Below, piece by piece: positions 10,711-21,595 of a DNA stretch of 64,000 nucleotides. The position numbers were made by a program, and so were the translations under genes. The notes below the pieces were generated by a model. That model was not told where the DNA came from, searched no databases, and was given only the letters and a program-made list of their open reading frames with translations. Source of the DNA: Dryas octopetala (lineage: Eukaryota > Streptophyta > Magnoliopsida > Rosales > Rosaceae); NCBI GenBank assembly GCA_963921425.1, contig OY992833.1, positions 23,670,698 to 23,734,697 on the forward strand. Direction: 5' to 3'. How positions within the stretch are numbered: the stretch's first letter is position 1; each line of letters opens with the position of its first letter.

Positions 10711-11742
10711 ATGTCAAATCTCAACAAGCTTGATTTCGTCGCTTTGGAAGTTTCCGGAAGAAACTATCTAAAGTGGACTCAAGATGTTAAGCTTCATTTG
10801 ACTGCCAAGAAGATGAGATCGACAATCAATGTAGACAATGTTGTCGCAGAATCTCTTAAGGCAAGTGCCATGATCTTCATTAGGAAGCATATGGAGGAAG
10901 CACTCCAAGTTGAGTACCTCGCTGAAGAGGATCCACGAGCTCTTTGGGTTGCTCTGGAAGAGCGGTTTAACCATCAAAAAACCATTTTCTTGCCTGAAGC
11001 AAGACATGATTGGCAGAACATTCGTTTCCAGGATTTCAAATCCGTGAATGAGTATAATTCGGAGATCTGCCGGATCCGGTCGCTCCTCAAATTTTGTGGG
11101 GAGGAGCTCACCGAAGCTAACCTATTGGAGAAGACTTTCTCCACCTTCCCTGCCTCCTGTTTGGTCCTGCAGCAACAATACAGGGAGAAGAATTTTACCA
11201 AGTTCTCGGCATTGATCACCACTCTGTTGCTCGCTGAAAAGAACAACAACTTATTAATGAGAAATGATCAAGCCCGACCTGTCGGTACTAAAGCAGCACC
11301 ATTGCCTGAAGCAAACGCTGTTACTTATCGCGATTCAAACCGCAAAAGAGGATACCGAGGTCATGGAAAGGGCACAAAGTCTGACTGCCCGAGATATGGA
11401 AGGAAAGGTTCTCAGAGGAATGACCTGTATGACCGAGGCCAACGTGGCTATGGCCCACGTGGTAGGAACCACGGTCCCTTGGCCCCAAGAACTCGAAATG
11501 AGAGGAACACTGGTCCGGCCCGTCGCCACCAGAATCAGAATCAGAATCAGAATGATATCTGTTACCGATGTGGAGGAACTGATCACTGGTCCCGCACCTG
11601 CCGTGCATCAGCGCAAGCTGTAAATGAGTATCACGCCAGTCGCGGAACTCGAGAGACCAACCTCATTGAGGGATCATTTCCTACGGATACCACCCTAGAG
11701 GTCACTGATTTCCAGACTGAATCTGGACACTTCGAGGACTAG
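10711..11742 (+). CDS. gag: Copia Gag polyprotein
   Basis: A 343-residue open frame starts at an ATG (MSNLNKLDFVALEVSG) and reads through a UBN2-type Gag core to a zinc knuckle, CYRCGGTDHWSRTC (CX2CX4HX4C), at about residues 285-298. A basic, Arg/Gly-rich stretch with a short QNQNQN run precedes the knuckle. Gag packages the element's RNA into virus-like particles in the cytoplasm. It ends in TAG before pol. In this family gag and pol often form one frame, so the stop at 11740 may itself be a lesion. No stop or frameshift is seen inside gag. Confidence 0.88.
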   Translation: MSNLNKLDFVALEVSGRNYLKWTQDVKLHLTAKKMRSTINVDNVVAESLKASAMIFIRKHMEEALQVEYLAEEDPRALWVALEERFNHQKTIFLPEARHDWQNIRFQDFKSVNEYNSEICRIRSLLKFCGEELTEANLLEKTFSTFPASCLVLQQQYREKNFTKFSALITTLLLAEKNNNLLMRNDQARPVGTKAAPLPEANAVTYRDSNRKRGYRGHGKGTKSDCPRYGRKGSQRNDLYDRGQRGYGPRGRNHGPLAPRTRNERNTGPARRHQNQNQNQNDICYRCGGTDHWSRTCRASAQAVNEYHASRGTRETNLIEGSFPTDTTLEVTDFQTESGHFED

Positions 11743-11939
11743 AAACTCGATGACATGGATATGATCGGCGCTTGTACCGTATTTATTTTCTGAATAATGT
11801 TTTTCTTATTCAGATTATTTTGGTGATTTATGATTTAGATTATTTGTTTTGGAAATTTGGTTATGCTCGAATATTATTTAATTCAATTAAGTTATTTTCA
11901 TACATGTGATCTATTGAATTAAATTTATGAATAAGCATG

Positions 11940-14900
11940 TTTAGTGGGGAAGTTTGTTGTCTGGCAGACAGTGCTACTACGCACACCATACTTCAAGATC
12001 GGAAGTATTTTTCAAACTTATTGCTTACTCATACCTCTGTGACAACCATATCAGGCCAATCCAACCTGATAGAGGGCCATGGCAAAGCCCATTTTTATGT
12101 TGTCCAATGGTACTGAACTACCATTAATGAGGCCTTATATTCTCCAAGTTCCAGAAGAACGTTGTTGAATTATAAGGATATTCGAGCCAACGGTTATCAC
12201 GTTGAAACCACTGAGGAAAATGGAGTGGAATATCTTTGCATAACCTCCAATTTGTATGGCCAGAAGCGTACATTGGAGAAATTGAAATGCCTATCGAGCG
12301 GTCTTTATATGACCACCATTAGATCGATTGAGGCCAATCACATAGTTAACCAGAAGTTAACCAATTCGAGCAGTTTCTTTCTATGGCATGACCGGTTGGG
12401 ATACCCAGGTCAAAGTATGATGCGCCGTATCCTCAATTCATCACACGGGCACCCCCTTACTAATAAGGATCTTGTGTTTAGTGACACACTATGCCAAACT
12501 TGCTCACTCAGAAAGTTGAATACTAGACCATCATATGCAAAGACTAGTAAAGACTCCATCCTTTTCTTGCAAATGATACAAGGGAATATTTGTGGACTTA
12601 TCCAACCACCATGCGGACCATTTAAATATTTTATGGTTTTGGTTGATGCATCGACAAAGTGATCACATGTTACACTATTGTCCACAAGAAACGCTGCTTT
12701 TGCTAAACTTCTCGCCCAGAAGGCTCACCACACGGATTATCCTATAAAGTCCAGAAGATTTGATAATGCCAAAGAGTTTACATCGAAAACTTTCGATGAT
12801 TATTGCATGTCCCTTGGGATTGCTGTTGAACATCGAGTTCCCCATGTTCACACCCATAATGGTCTCGCAGAAGCGTTCATTAAAAGATTACAAATGATCG
12901 CACGAACCTTGGTTATGCGCACCAAGCTTCCAATTTCTGCGTGGGGCTATGCAATCTTGCATGCAGTGTTGGTCCGGTTGAGGTCCACTGCTACCTAACC
13001 TTACTCCGCGTTACAGCTGGTGACTGGGTACGAACCTGACGTTTCGTACTTACGCGTATTTGGGTATGCAGTTTACGTGCCAGTTGCGCCGCTACAACGT
13101 ACCAAAATGGGTCCTCAACGAACGATGGGCATATATGTCGATTATGAATCCCCATCCACTATACGCTTTTTAGAGCCCTTGACAGGCGATCTCTTTACCG
13201 CTAGATTTGCGGATTGTCACTTTGATGAGACAGTCTTCCCGCCGTTAGGGGGAGATATGAACGTCACCGTTCCTGAAGAACGACGTGAATTGACTTGGAA
13301 TGTCCCCACTATGTCTCATCTCGATCCCCGAACCGCACAATGTGATAGTGAAGTGCGGAGAATTCTAGATCTACAGAGTATAACTCATAATATGCCAGAC
13401 GCATTCTCTGATCTAGCTAAAGTGACGAGATCACATATACCTGCTGCAAATGTGCCTGCAAGGATATTCGTCCCCGAAGGACGTGTCGTCCCAGGAGGAC
13501 GTGTCGTTCCAGATGGACGAGGTACAACAATAGTGGCTAACCAGTCATATGTCCCTGCCCAGAAGTGAGGTTAACCACTAGGTTCGATGGACTCTTATCC
13601 CCGGAAGAGGATACATTTGGCACAAATGAGTCCCATTGACATCGCGATCTCAATCGATCCATCTCACGAAATAGTTCCGGATTATGGGTCCGTCCCAGAA
13701 GAGACGGCGTTGGGGGACGCTCCAACGTTAGAACCCACTCCCGAGAACATAGAGATCTCTATAAATTATGCATGCTTAAGTGAGCTCTGGAATCGAAACG
13801 AGATTATCATCGATGATATATTTGTATTCGCTGTAGCTACCGAAATCATAACTAGCGATGACATCGAACTTCACTCCGTTGATGAATGTCAACGTCGAGA
13901 TGACTGACCAAAATGGAAAGAAACAATCCAGGTCGAATTAGATTCCTTGACAAAGAGAAAGGTATTTGGGCCTGTCGTTCCTATACCTTCCCCATGTTAA
14001 ACCTGTAGAATTTAAATGGGTATTTGTAAGGAAGCGTAATGAGAAAAACGAGATTGTGAGATACAAGGCTCGTCTAGTGGCGCAAGGATTTTCTCAACGC
14101 CCTGGGATTGATTACGAGGAAGAGTATTCCCCCGTAATAGACGTCATAACGTTCCACTACCTTATCAGTTTGGTAGTTTCCGAAAAACTGAGTATGCAGC
14201 TTATGGATGTGGTCACTGCTTATCTCTATGGGGATCTTGATACAGAGATATATATGAAAGTTCTCGAAGGACTTAAGACACCCGATGCAAATAGTTCCAG
14301 ACCACGGAACACGCTCTCCATTAGTTTGAGGCGTTCACTTTATGGATTGAAACAATCCGGACGGAGGTGGTATAACCGTCTAAGTGAGTATTTGATCGGG
14401 ATGGGATATGTGAATAATGATCTATGCCCTTGCGTGTTTATTAAGAAAACAAGTTCTGGTTTTGCTATTGTAGCTGTTTATGTCGATGACATGAATCTAA
14501 TTGGTACTCCTGAAGAGATCAAGGAAACTGCTAAACACCTGAAGTTGGAATTCGAGATGAAAGATCTTGGGAGAACGAATTTCTGTCTCGGCCTGGAGCT
14601 CGAGCACCGTGCAGATGGAATTCTAGTCCATCAATCGAATTACATCCAGAAGATGTTAAGGCGCTTTAATGAGGATAAAGCGAAGCCTTCTAGCACACCC
14701 ATGATCGTCCGTAGTCTAGATCCTAAGAAGGATCCGTTTCGTCCCGCAGACGATAACGAAGAGATATTGGCACCAGAAGTCCCATATCTAAGTGCAATAG
14801 GCGCATTATTGTACTTGGCTCAATGTACTAGACCGGACATCTCATTCGCTGTGAACTTGTTAGCTAGATATAGCTCTGCGCCAACACGCCGCCACTGGAA

Positions 14901-15519
14901 TGGCATAAAAGACATTTTCCGCTACCTTAGAGGTACGACGGATATGGGCTTATTCTATCCCTATGCATCAAGGAATGGATCGAACCCCCTCGATCCTCGG
15001 AACGATGCCCGCCTTGTTGGATATGCTGACGCAGGGTATCTATCAGACCCGCACAAGGCGCGTTCTCAAACTGGTTACGTCTTTACCATTGGGAATACAA
15101 CAATATCTTGGAGGTCAACGAAACAGACCCTTGTTGCTACCTCTTCGAATCATGCTGAGATTATAGCCCTTCACGAAGCAGTTCGTGAATGTATATGGCT
15201 GAGAGCAGTTTCCAAACATGTTCGAACTACGTGTGGACTGAATTCCACCACTGATGAACCAACGATTATCTATGAGGATAATGCCGCTTGCATCCAGCAG
15301 ATGAAGACAGATTTCATCAAAGGAGACAACACCAAGCATATTGTACCGAAGTTCTTCTTCAGTCAACAGCAACAAGAGCATCAGATGATTGAAGTCAAGC
15401 AGATCCGATCTCAAGACAACCATGCAGACCTCTTTACCAAGTCACTGTCAAAGTCCACGTTCTTGATGCATGTTCGAGGTATTAGGTTGCGTAGATTGGC
15501 TGATTTACCTAGTATGTAG
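11940..15519 (+). pseudogene. pol: Copia Pol polyprotein, disrupted
   Basis: Domains are in Copia order but spread over several frames. The aspartic protease motif DSATTHTI is near 11967. The GAG-pre-integrase motif LWHDRLGYPGQ is near 12390. In the integrase core the first catalytic Asp appears replaced by Asn (QGNICG, near 12580), and a TGA interrupts the core at 12660-12662 where Trp is expected. The frame is lost again near 12998, 13568, 13907 and 13975. The reverse transcriptase with YVDDM (near 14487) and the RNase H with TKQTLVATSSNHAE (near 15120) are intact in the last frame, 13966-15519 (517 residues). This copy cannot make a full polyprotein. Confidence 0.9.
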
Positions 15520-16026
15520 TCTTCAGGGGAAGTCGACATCAGGGGGAGTATCCCGAAGCATACTCGCTTGACCATCGTGTACTCTTTTGTCCTTCGTCCA
15601 GGGTTATTTTGTCCCACTGGGTTTTGTTACCTGGCAAGGTTTTAATGAGGCACATCTTGGCATGGTCACCCTACTCATACTACATCCTGAAGATGTGTTG
15701 ATATGATATATATGCATTTGCTCATCTTTTCCCTTCGACCACGGGTTTTTCCCATTGGGTTTACCGGGCAAGGTTTTGGTGTAGCAACTCTAATGCACCC
15801 CGCTCCCATAGACATACTATCTGCTCATGATCCAGAAGATATGACTTCACCTATTTTCGAGGTCCTGATGCGACTACTCCACACTCACGCGCGTTGCACT
15901 CTTTTTCCTTCGACCAGGGTTGTTTTTGTTCCCACAGGGTTTTTATTACTTGGCAAGGTTTTAACGAGGCAACTTAGAAGCGCATAGCAGAGACAACACT
16001 AATGACATGGAATATCCAAGGGGGAG

Positions 16027-16217
16027 TGTTGTAAATATATTGTTATAATTAAGTGGTTATTCCTGTAATTAGTGGTAGGGGTATACTAGTAAATATTTAA
16101 AACCTAGTAAACCCTACCTCTATATAAGGATATTTATAACATGAATGAAATAGACTGATCATATTCTCTCTGCCTCCTCTTTTCTACAAACCCTAATTTC
16201 TACATACTTTTACAACA
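16027..16217 (+). repeat. Right LTR of the Copia element
   Basis: It equals the left LTR except for one base (AAGTGGT here, AAGTGGC in the left copy). It is preceded by the polypurine tract and followed by the target duplication CACTG at 16218-16222. Confidence 0.95.
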
Positions 16218-16901
16218 CACTGTTATATTTTGTTGCATTATTAACCAGACAAATTAATAAATCATTCTCAATTGATCTTCCTAGTTACAAATACTTGTGT
16301 TGTGTGATACCGATCAAATAGGGTAACGATTATGCTGCCTTTTGGCACAGTTTTAAGTCTTACAAAAACATTTATTCATTCTTTGGATGAAAAGGTGAAA
16401 ATCTAAAATCATTCTTTAAAATGAAGAACAGCTCGTAAGCCTAGCGTATTTAAGAAATGACACTTGCACAATACTGAGTACAAGGTCCCAAGCCGTTTTA
16501 GGCTTAATTATCTAGGCAATTATTAAATCGGCTTGCCAGCTCATTTGATACCTCTACTCAAATTCACCTTTTTTTTTGTTCTATATATGGAAACTATATC
16601 TTGAGGGTTACAATGGACTTGCTTTTCCCATTCAAAAGTGGATAACAATGTCACACACAATTGAAACTTGCAAATACTATAAGATAATATTCATTTTAAT
16701 TATCTATTTATATGATAATACATTGATCAGACAATATAATTAAGACCTCCAAGTACTGCAATCCAAATACTGTTGTGGCCAGACAAAACAAGAGTAATAA
16801 AAGAAAACAGAATATATACCACATCATTAAATGATGACCGGAAGCAGAGTACATGACTCTGTTTAACATGCCATAATAGCATCAAGCTAGTACACTATTA
16901 A

Positions 16902-17115
16902 TTAATTGTAGGCATCAGGATTGGCCAAGAGGTGGTGCTCAATGACCTTAAACAAATTGGTATTGTATTTGCTGCTACTCATTATGATAATTGGTATGTA
17001 TGGGTGTTTTGTGAAGTGAGAAAATGTGAGCAGAGGAGGTGCTACTTATAGATTGAGGCAGAGGGTCACGGTCTGCAAAGTAACCACCCCCAATAGATCA
17101 AATAGTTTAGGCAAA
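16902..17115 (-). pseudogene. PR-10 remnant: last codons fused to a PR-10 promoter
   Basis: On the minus strand, 16960-16902 reads as the end of a PR-10 second exon (NLFKVIEHHLLANPDAYN then TAA). Immediately upstream, where the rest of the gene should be, lies sequence matching the 5' region of genes A and C: GGGTGTTTTGTGAAGTGAG, then GGAGGTGCTACTTATAG and a GGTCACGG phrase (16990-17115). Exon 1, the intron and most of exon 2 are missing. It is a relic of an internal deletion or a recombination between copies. Confidence 0.8.
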
Positions 17116-17352
17116 TATTATGAGATCCATGATTTTCATTGATTTATTGAAAATACAAAGAAATACACATTGACTCTTCAATCAAAAGCTCCAATAGTAC
17201 AATTTAGCCAACACTGTATTGGCCGGACACAAAAGGCAAAAGGAAACCAAAATAATGAAAACCACACCATTATTAATTGATGACACGAGACTGAGTAAAG
17301 CATGCATAAACAACACATTACAATATTACAGCAGATGGAGAAGTAATATTGT

Positions 17353-17967
17353 TTAGTTGTAGGCATCATGGTGCTCCAAGAGGTAGCTCTCAATGAGCTT
17401 GAAGAGGTGTGAGGCCTTCTCTTTGCCTGCCTTAACATGCTCTTCCTTGATCTCAAGATCACCCTTGGCATGGTATTCACTGGTGCTCTTGATGATGGAA
17501 CCTCCATCTGCAGATGCCACCAACTTGGTCTCGTAACAGATCTTCTCAAGTGAGTCAGAGATACCATCTCCTTCAATCACACTGTACTTGTACACAAAGT
17601 TCTCTTTGTCGATTCCATCAATTCTGTGCTTCACATAGCTGTATGTGCTACCTGATCGAACAAATTAATATACACGACCCGACTAATTAATTTACGACCA
17701 AAATTTATGTCAACATATTTAACAAGCCATAGAAGAAAGATAGAAATATCATTAAATCAATAACTAGCCTGTGGTGAACTAACCTTCACCAAAAGTAATC
17801 TTCTTAATGGTTCCGACCCCTCCATCTCCTTCAAGGATCTCGGCGCACTTAACTGCCTGTGGTGCGATTTTTGGGATGAGGTTGTCAGCATCAAGGACAA
17901 AGGCCTTGAACAACCTAGCAGGGGGGATCACAGAGCTGAACTCGGATTCGTACTTGAAGACACCCAT
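17353..17967 (-). CDS. PR-10: PR-10 / Bet v 1-like protein, gene E
   Basis: Exons 17967-17784 and 17651-17353 encode 160 residues with the phase-1 intron at codon 62 (132 bp). The protein begins [20 protein letters not shown] and ends LEHHDAYN, a subgroup distinct from genes A-D ([30 protein letters not shown] is split across the splice junction). The GDGGVG loop is intact. It differs from gene F by one residue (Leu in [10 protein letters not shown], Val in gene F), and the introns differ by one base in my reading. A TATA-like box on the minus strand lies at 18087-18096. The promoter is unlike that of gene F although the coding parts are nearly identical. Confidence 0.95.
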
Positions 17968-19809
17968 GATGATGATGACTTAAAAGAGTTGAGAAAATGA
18001 TGAAAGAAATGTGAAATGTGTAGTAAGGAGGTGATTGATCTTAGAATGTTTAATTTTGAGATGAGGAATGTCAGTAATGGAAGTGGTATTTATAGGATTG
18101 TTACAGCCTTACAGGGTGTGAAGCTGTAATATTTTAATGCATGTCGATCTCCTTTATGAAAAGGAAATCTACATGAACTATATATGTATTATTTGAGTCA
18201 AAGAAGGTGCTCTAAACGTTTATTCAGAAATATTACTCAACTATCTAATTCTAAACCATTGTGCCAATTGTCTCCATGAGAAATAGGATGTATTGAAATT
18301 TTAGGATGTAAACAATGATACAAGAAATTAATAACTAATAATGGCAAATTTTGACTCGTAGCTGCCATTATTGAATGAACTCAAGATTCAAGTCTTGAAC
18401 CGAAGAAGCTTCAAATAGGAATTCTAATTTCATAAATCTATTCAAAATCTTTGAATTTTTTATATTTAATATTAATGATAATGACTTTTTTATTTTTTTG
18501 CAAGAAACTTAATTACCACTTTTTGAACTACATACCTTGTTGGATCTCTATCTATGATTAATCCTTGGTGAAGTTCTGCCCTGATCTAAAGATTAACTAA
18601 ACTCACCCAATTCTTTTACTTTGGATATAACTTTGATTAAACAATAGATAATTATTGGGGTTAATCATTTACTGCACTACTTGGAATCAAAAGGGTCGGT
18701 CTCTAATGCCCAGTTGATCAAACTTTGGAAAAACATGAACTTAATATATTTCTAAGAAGTAAATTAGTCCAAAATTTCACAATATGGTTGTCCGTACCTC
18801 ACAACTTGTACTTATAATATTATGTACTTCCAGAACTTCAAATTAGGATAGACTTGACTTGCATTTCAACATGGGCTGCGATGGGTCAACATTCATTGCC
18901 CATCACTTTCCTTTGGGTTTTCACATCGATCTCCAAAATGCCTCAAAATGTCCAATTATATGAGAAGTCTTAAGCTCTTATAATCTTATCCAAAACAAAA
19001 TTAAACTTTTTATGTGCAGCCAATGACCATGTCGGTTGTAAATCTATAATATATATGTATAGACGACCAAAACAAAATTGAATTATTATGAGTCCCAATT
19101 AATATAACAGAAGGGTACAGTGGTACACCACCCACGTTACTTTGTATGGACAGAAAAACTAAATTATTGTTTTACAAGACAAAATTTCTCTCAACTTGCT
19201 TAAATGATTCAATTGTTCACACTAATAATGTATTTATTATATAGACTGTAAATCGGTGCAGAGCCCAAGTGGGTTTCAATAGCCAACAAAAGAGTACTAA
19301 ATTATATTGTTTTGTTTGCTCTGAAGCCTCTGATCATTTTTGTTTATACTATATGGAAAGTTAAGGAGAAGCCCTGCCCCATTTAAGGTGAATTGGTGAA
19401 TAATTCTAGAATTAAAATTTTAAGTGCATACATTTATTATATATGTCTCTTTCACATGTTAGATTATATATGAGAGATAGACCACTATACAGAAAAGTTT
19501 GTTTGATCCCCTGTAGCTATTTATCTAGTTTCTACCACTTATGCTCTACTTTGTCTATCATATATGTTGAATCATAGAAATGATCGATCTGTTAAAATGT
19601 GAGAGAATATTGTCGCCAAAACCACTCATTGCATGCACGTACATGGCATTTCTAACTTTTATCAAACAATTGAGGTCAGTCCACCTCGTGGATTTATTTG
19701 GTTTTTCTTATTCAATTTGCCAAGGTGCTTTCCTTGACCAAAATACAAAATTCCGAGTAGAAAAGTAATGGTTCCCACGTCCCAACAAACATAACCAAAT
19801 AAAAAAGGG

Positions 19810-19952
19810 TAGTGCTAGGGGAGACCTATTTCTTTATACTATTTAGTGTATCATTTCTCTAATAGGTGAGACCCACAAATATAAATGAGCTCATCTCTAT
19901 TAGAGAAATGGTATACTATATAGTATAAAGAGATAATCTTTCTAACATTTTT
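19810..19952. mobile_element. Hairpin MITE in the upstream region of gene F
   Basis: TTTCTTTATACTATTTAGTG and ATCATTTCTCTAATAG are mirrored by CTATTAGAGAAATGGTAT and CTATATAGTATAAAGAGAT, giving a near-palindrome of about 140 bp with a short central loop. It lies about 230-370 bp upstream of the ATG of gene F and is absent from the upstream region of gene E. The target duplication and family are not clear. Confidence 0.6.
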
Positions 19953-20178
19953 TAATAAAAAATTAGAAACTTTCAATGAACCTTTAATTTTGATCCAGGT
20001 AGAGAATTCTTTAATTGTATACAGTCTCCAGCCTCAGGCTCTCAGCCTATAAATAACACAGCTACTCCTCACTTTCTTCCCAACCCAAAATCTCCCATAT
20101 CGATCATCAATCTATCTCTCAGTTTTCCTTTTCATTATTCATCCTTTTCTCAGTTTCCAAACACTTACAATAATCATC

Positions 20179-20793
20179 ATGGGTGTCTTCAAGTACGAAT
20201 CCGAGTTCAGCTCTGTGATCCCCCCTGCTAGGTTGTTCAAGGCCTTTGTCCTTGATGCTGACAACCTCATCCCAAAAATCGCACCACAGGCAGTTAAGTG
20301 CGCCGAGATCCTTGAAGGAGATGGAGGGGTCGGAACCATTAAGAAGATTACTTTTGGTGAAGGTTAGTTCACCACAGGCTAGTTATTGATTTAATGATAT
20401 TTCTATCTTTCTTCTATGGCTTGTTAAATATGTTAACATAAATTTTGGTCGTAAATTAATTAGTCGGGTCGTGTATATTAATTTGTTCGATCAGGTAGCA
20501 CATACAGCTATGTGAAGCACAGAATTGATGGAATCGACAAAGAGAACTTCGTGTACAAGTACAGTGTGATTGAAGGAGATGGTATCTCTGACTCACTTGA
20601 GAAGATCTGTTACGAGACCAAGTTGGTGGCATCTGCAGATGGAGGTTCCATCATCAAGAGCACCAGTGAATACCATGCCAAGGGTGATGTTGAGATCAAG
20701 GAAGAGCATGTTAAGGCAGGCAAAGAGAAGGCCTCACACCTCTTCAAGCTCATTGAGAGCTACCTCTTGGAGCACCATGATGCCTACAACTAA
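20179..20793 (+). CDS. PR-10: PR-10 / Bet v 1-like protein, gene F
   Basis: Exons 20179-20362 and 20495-20793 encode 160 residues, starting [20 protein letters not shown] and ending LEHHDAYN. The phase-1 intron of 132 bp at codon 62 has standard borders (GTTAGT ... ATCAG). It is the inverted near-twin of gene E. A TATA-like box (CCTATAAATA, 20046-20055) lies 125 bp before the ATG. Downstream of the stop the sequence runs into a repeat array whose mirror image contains a broken copy of this gene. The family role is as for the other PR-10 genes; the EF pair probably differs from A-D in ligand or expression, but this is inference. Confidence 0.95.
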
Positions 20794-21189
20794 ACAATAT
20801 TACTTCTCCATCTGCTGTAATATTGTAATGTGTTGTTTATGCATGCTTTACTCAGTCTCGTGTCATCAATTAATAATGGTGTGGTTTTCATTATTTTGGT
20901 TAATATCCTTTTTCAACTTTAATTTTGTGTACGTCCTACCAAAACACTGCTTGGCTAGCTAGTTGTACTATTGGAGCTTTTAATTGAAGAGTGAATGTTG
21001 TATTTCTTTGTATTTTAATGAATAAAATGAATGGAAATCATGGACTTTATATATTTCCAAGCTTACAAAGTTAGCGTTTGTACTGATTTGGTACAACTTA
21101 CAAAGTTCGTGGACCAAATTGACACTTTTTATAGATAGTGAACCAAATTGAGATTCACTGTAAAGTTCGTGGACCATTTTTGTATTTAA

Positions 21190-21595
21190 CCCTATTTAAT
21201 AAATGAATCTATGAGGCCCTACGTATTAGGTGACATCTTTGCCACATAAAGAACCATATTGTATAATCAATCACTTTATATTTTAACTACCAAAGGATCA
21301 TGATAATTAATATAATAAATGAATCTTTGAAGCCCTATGTGTTACGTGTCGTCTTCTCCCTATAAAGAATCATATTAGCTAATCCCATTATATTTTCACT
21401 AATAACGGATCATGATAATTAATATAAAAAACGAATCTTTTAGGCCTTGCGTGTTAAGTGTTCTCTTAACCCTGTAAAGGATTATCTAATCACATTGTAT
21501 TTTAAACAACTAAACGATGATGATAATTAATGTAATAAATGAATCTCTGAGGCCCTACGTGTTACACGCCGTCTTTACTAGAATCATATTGTTAG
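21190..21595 (+). repeat. Short tandem block of about 112-bp units
   Basis: The phrase AAATGAATCT followed by a TGAGGCCCTACGTGTTA-like phrase recurs at about 21201, 21318, 21429 and 21537, spacings near 117, 111 and 108 bp. Each unit also holds GGATCATGATAATTAATAT. It joins the 3' side of gene F to the longer array beginning near 21595. Confidence 0.75.

Larger units (their letters stand above)
9181..16217 (+). mobile_element. Full-length Ty1/Copia LTR retrotransposon
   Basis: Two 191-bp LTRs (9181-9371 and 16027-16217), starting TGTTG and ending CAACA, enclose gag and pol in the Copia order: protease, integrase, reverse transcriptase, RNase H. A perfect 5-bp target duplication CACTG lies at 9176-9180 and 16218-16222. 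A polypurine tract AAGGGGGAG at 16018-16026 abuts the right LTR, and a candidate primer-binding segment CGTTATCAGCACGAAAAG follows the left LTR. By eye the LTRs differ at one position (C at 9211, T at 16057), which points to recent insertion, yet pol carries stops and frameshifts. The element lies between the two PR-10 groups. Confidence 0.95.
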
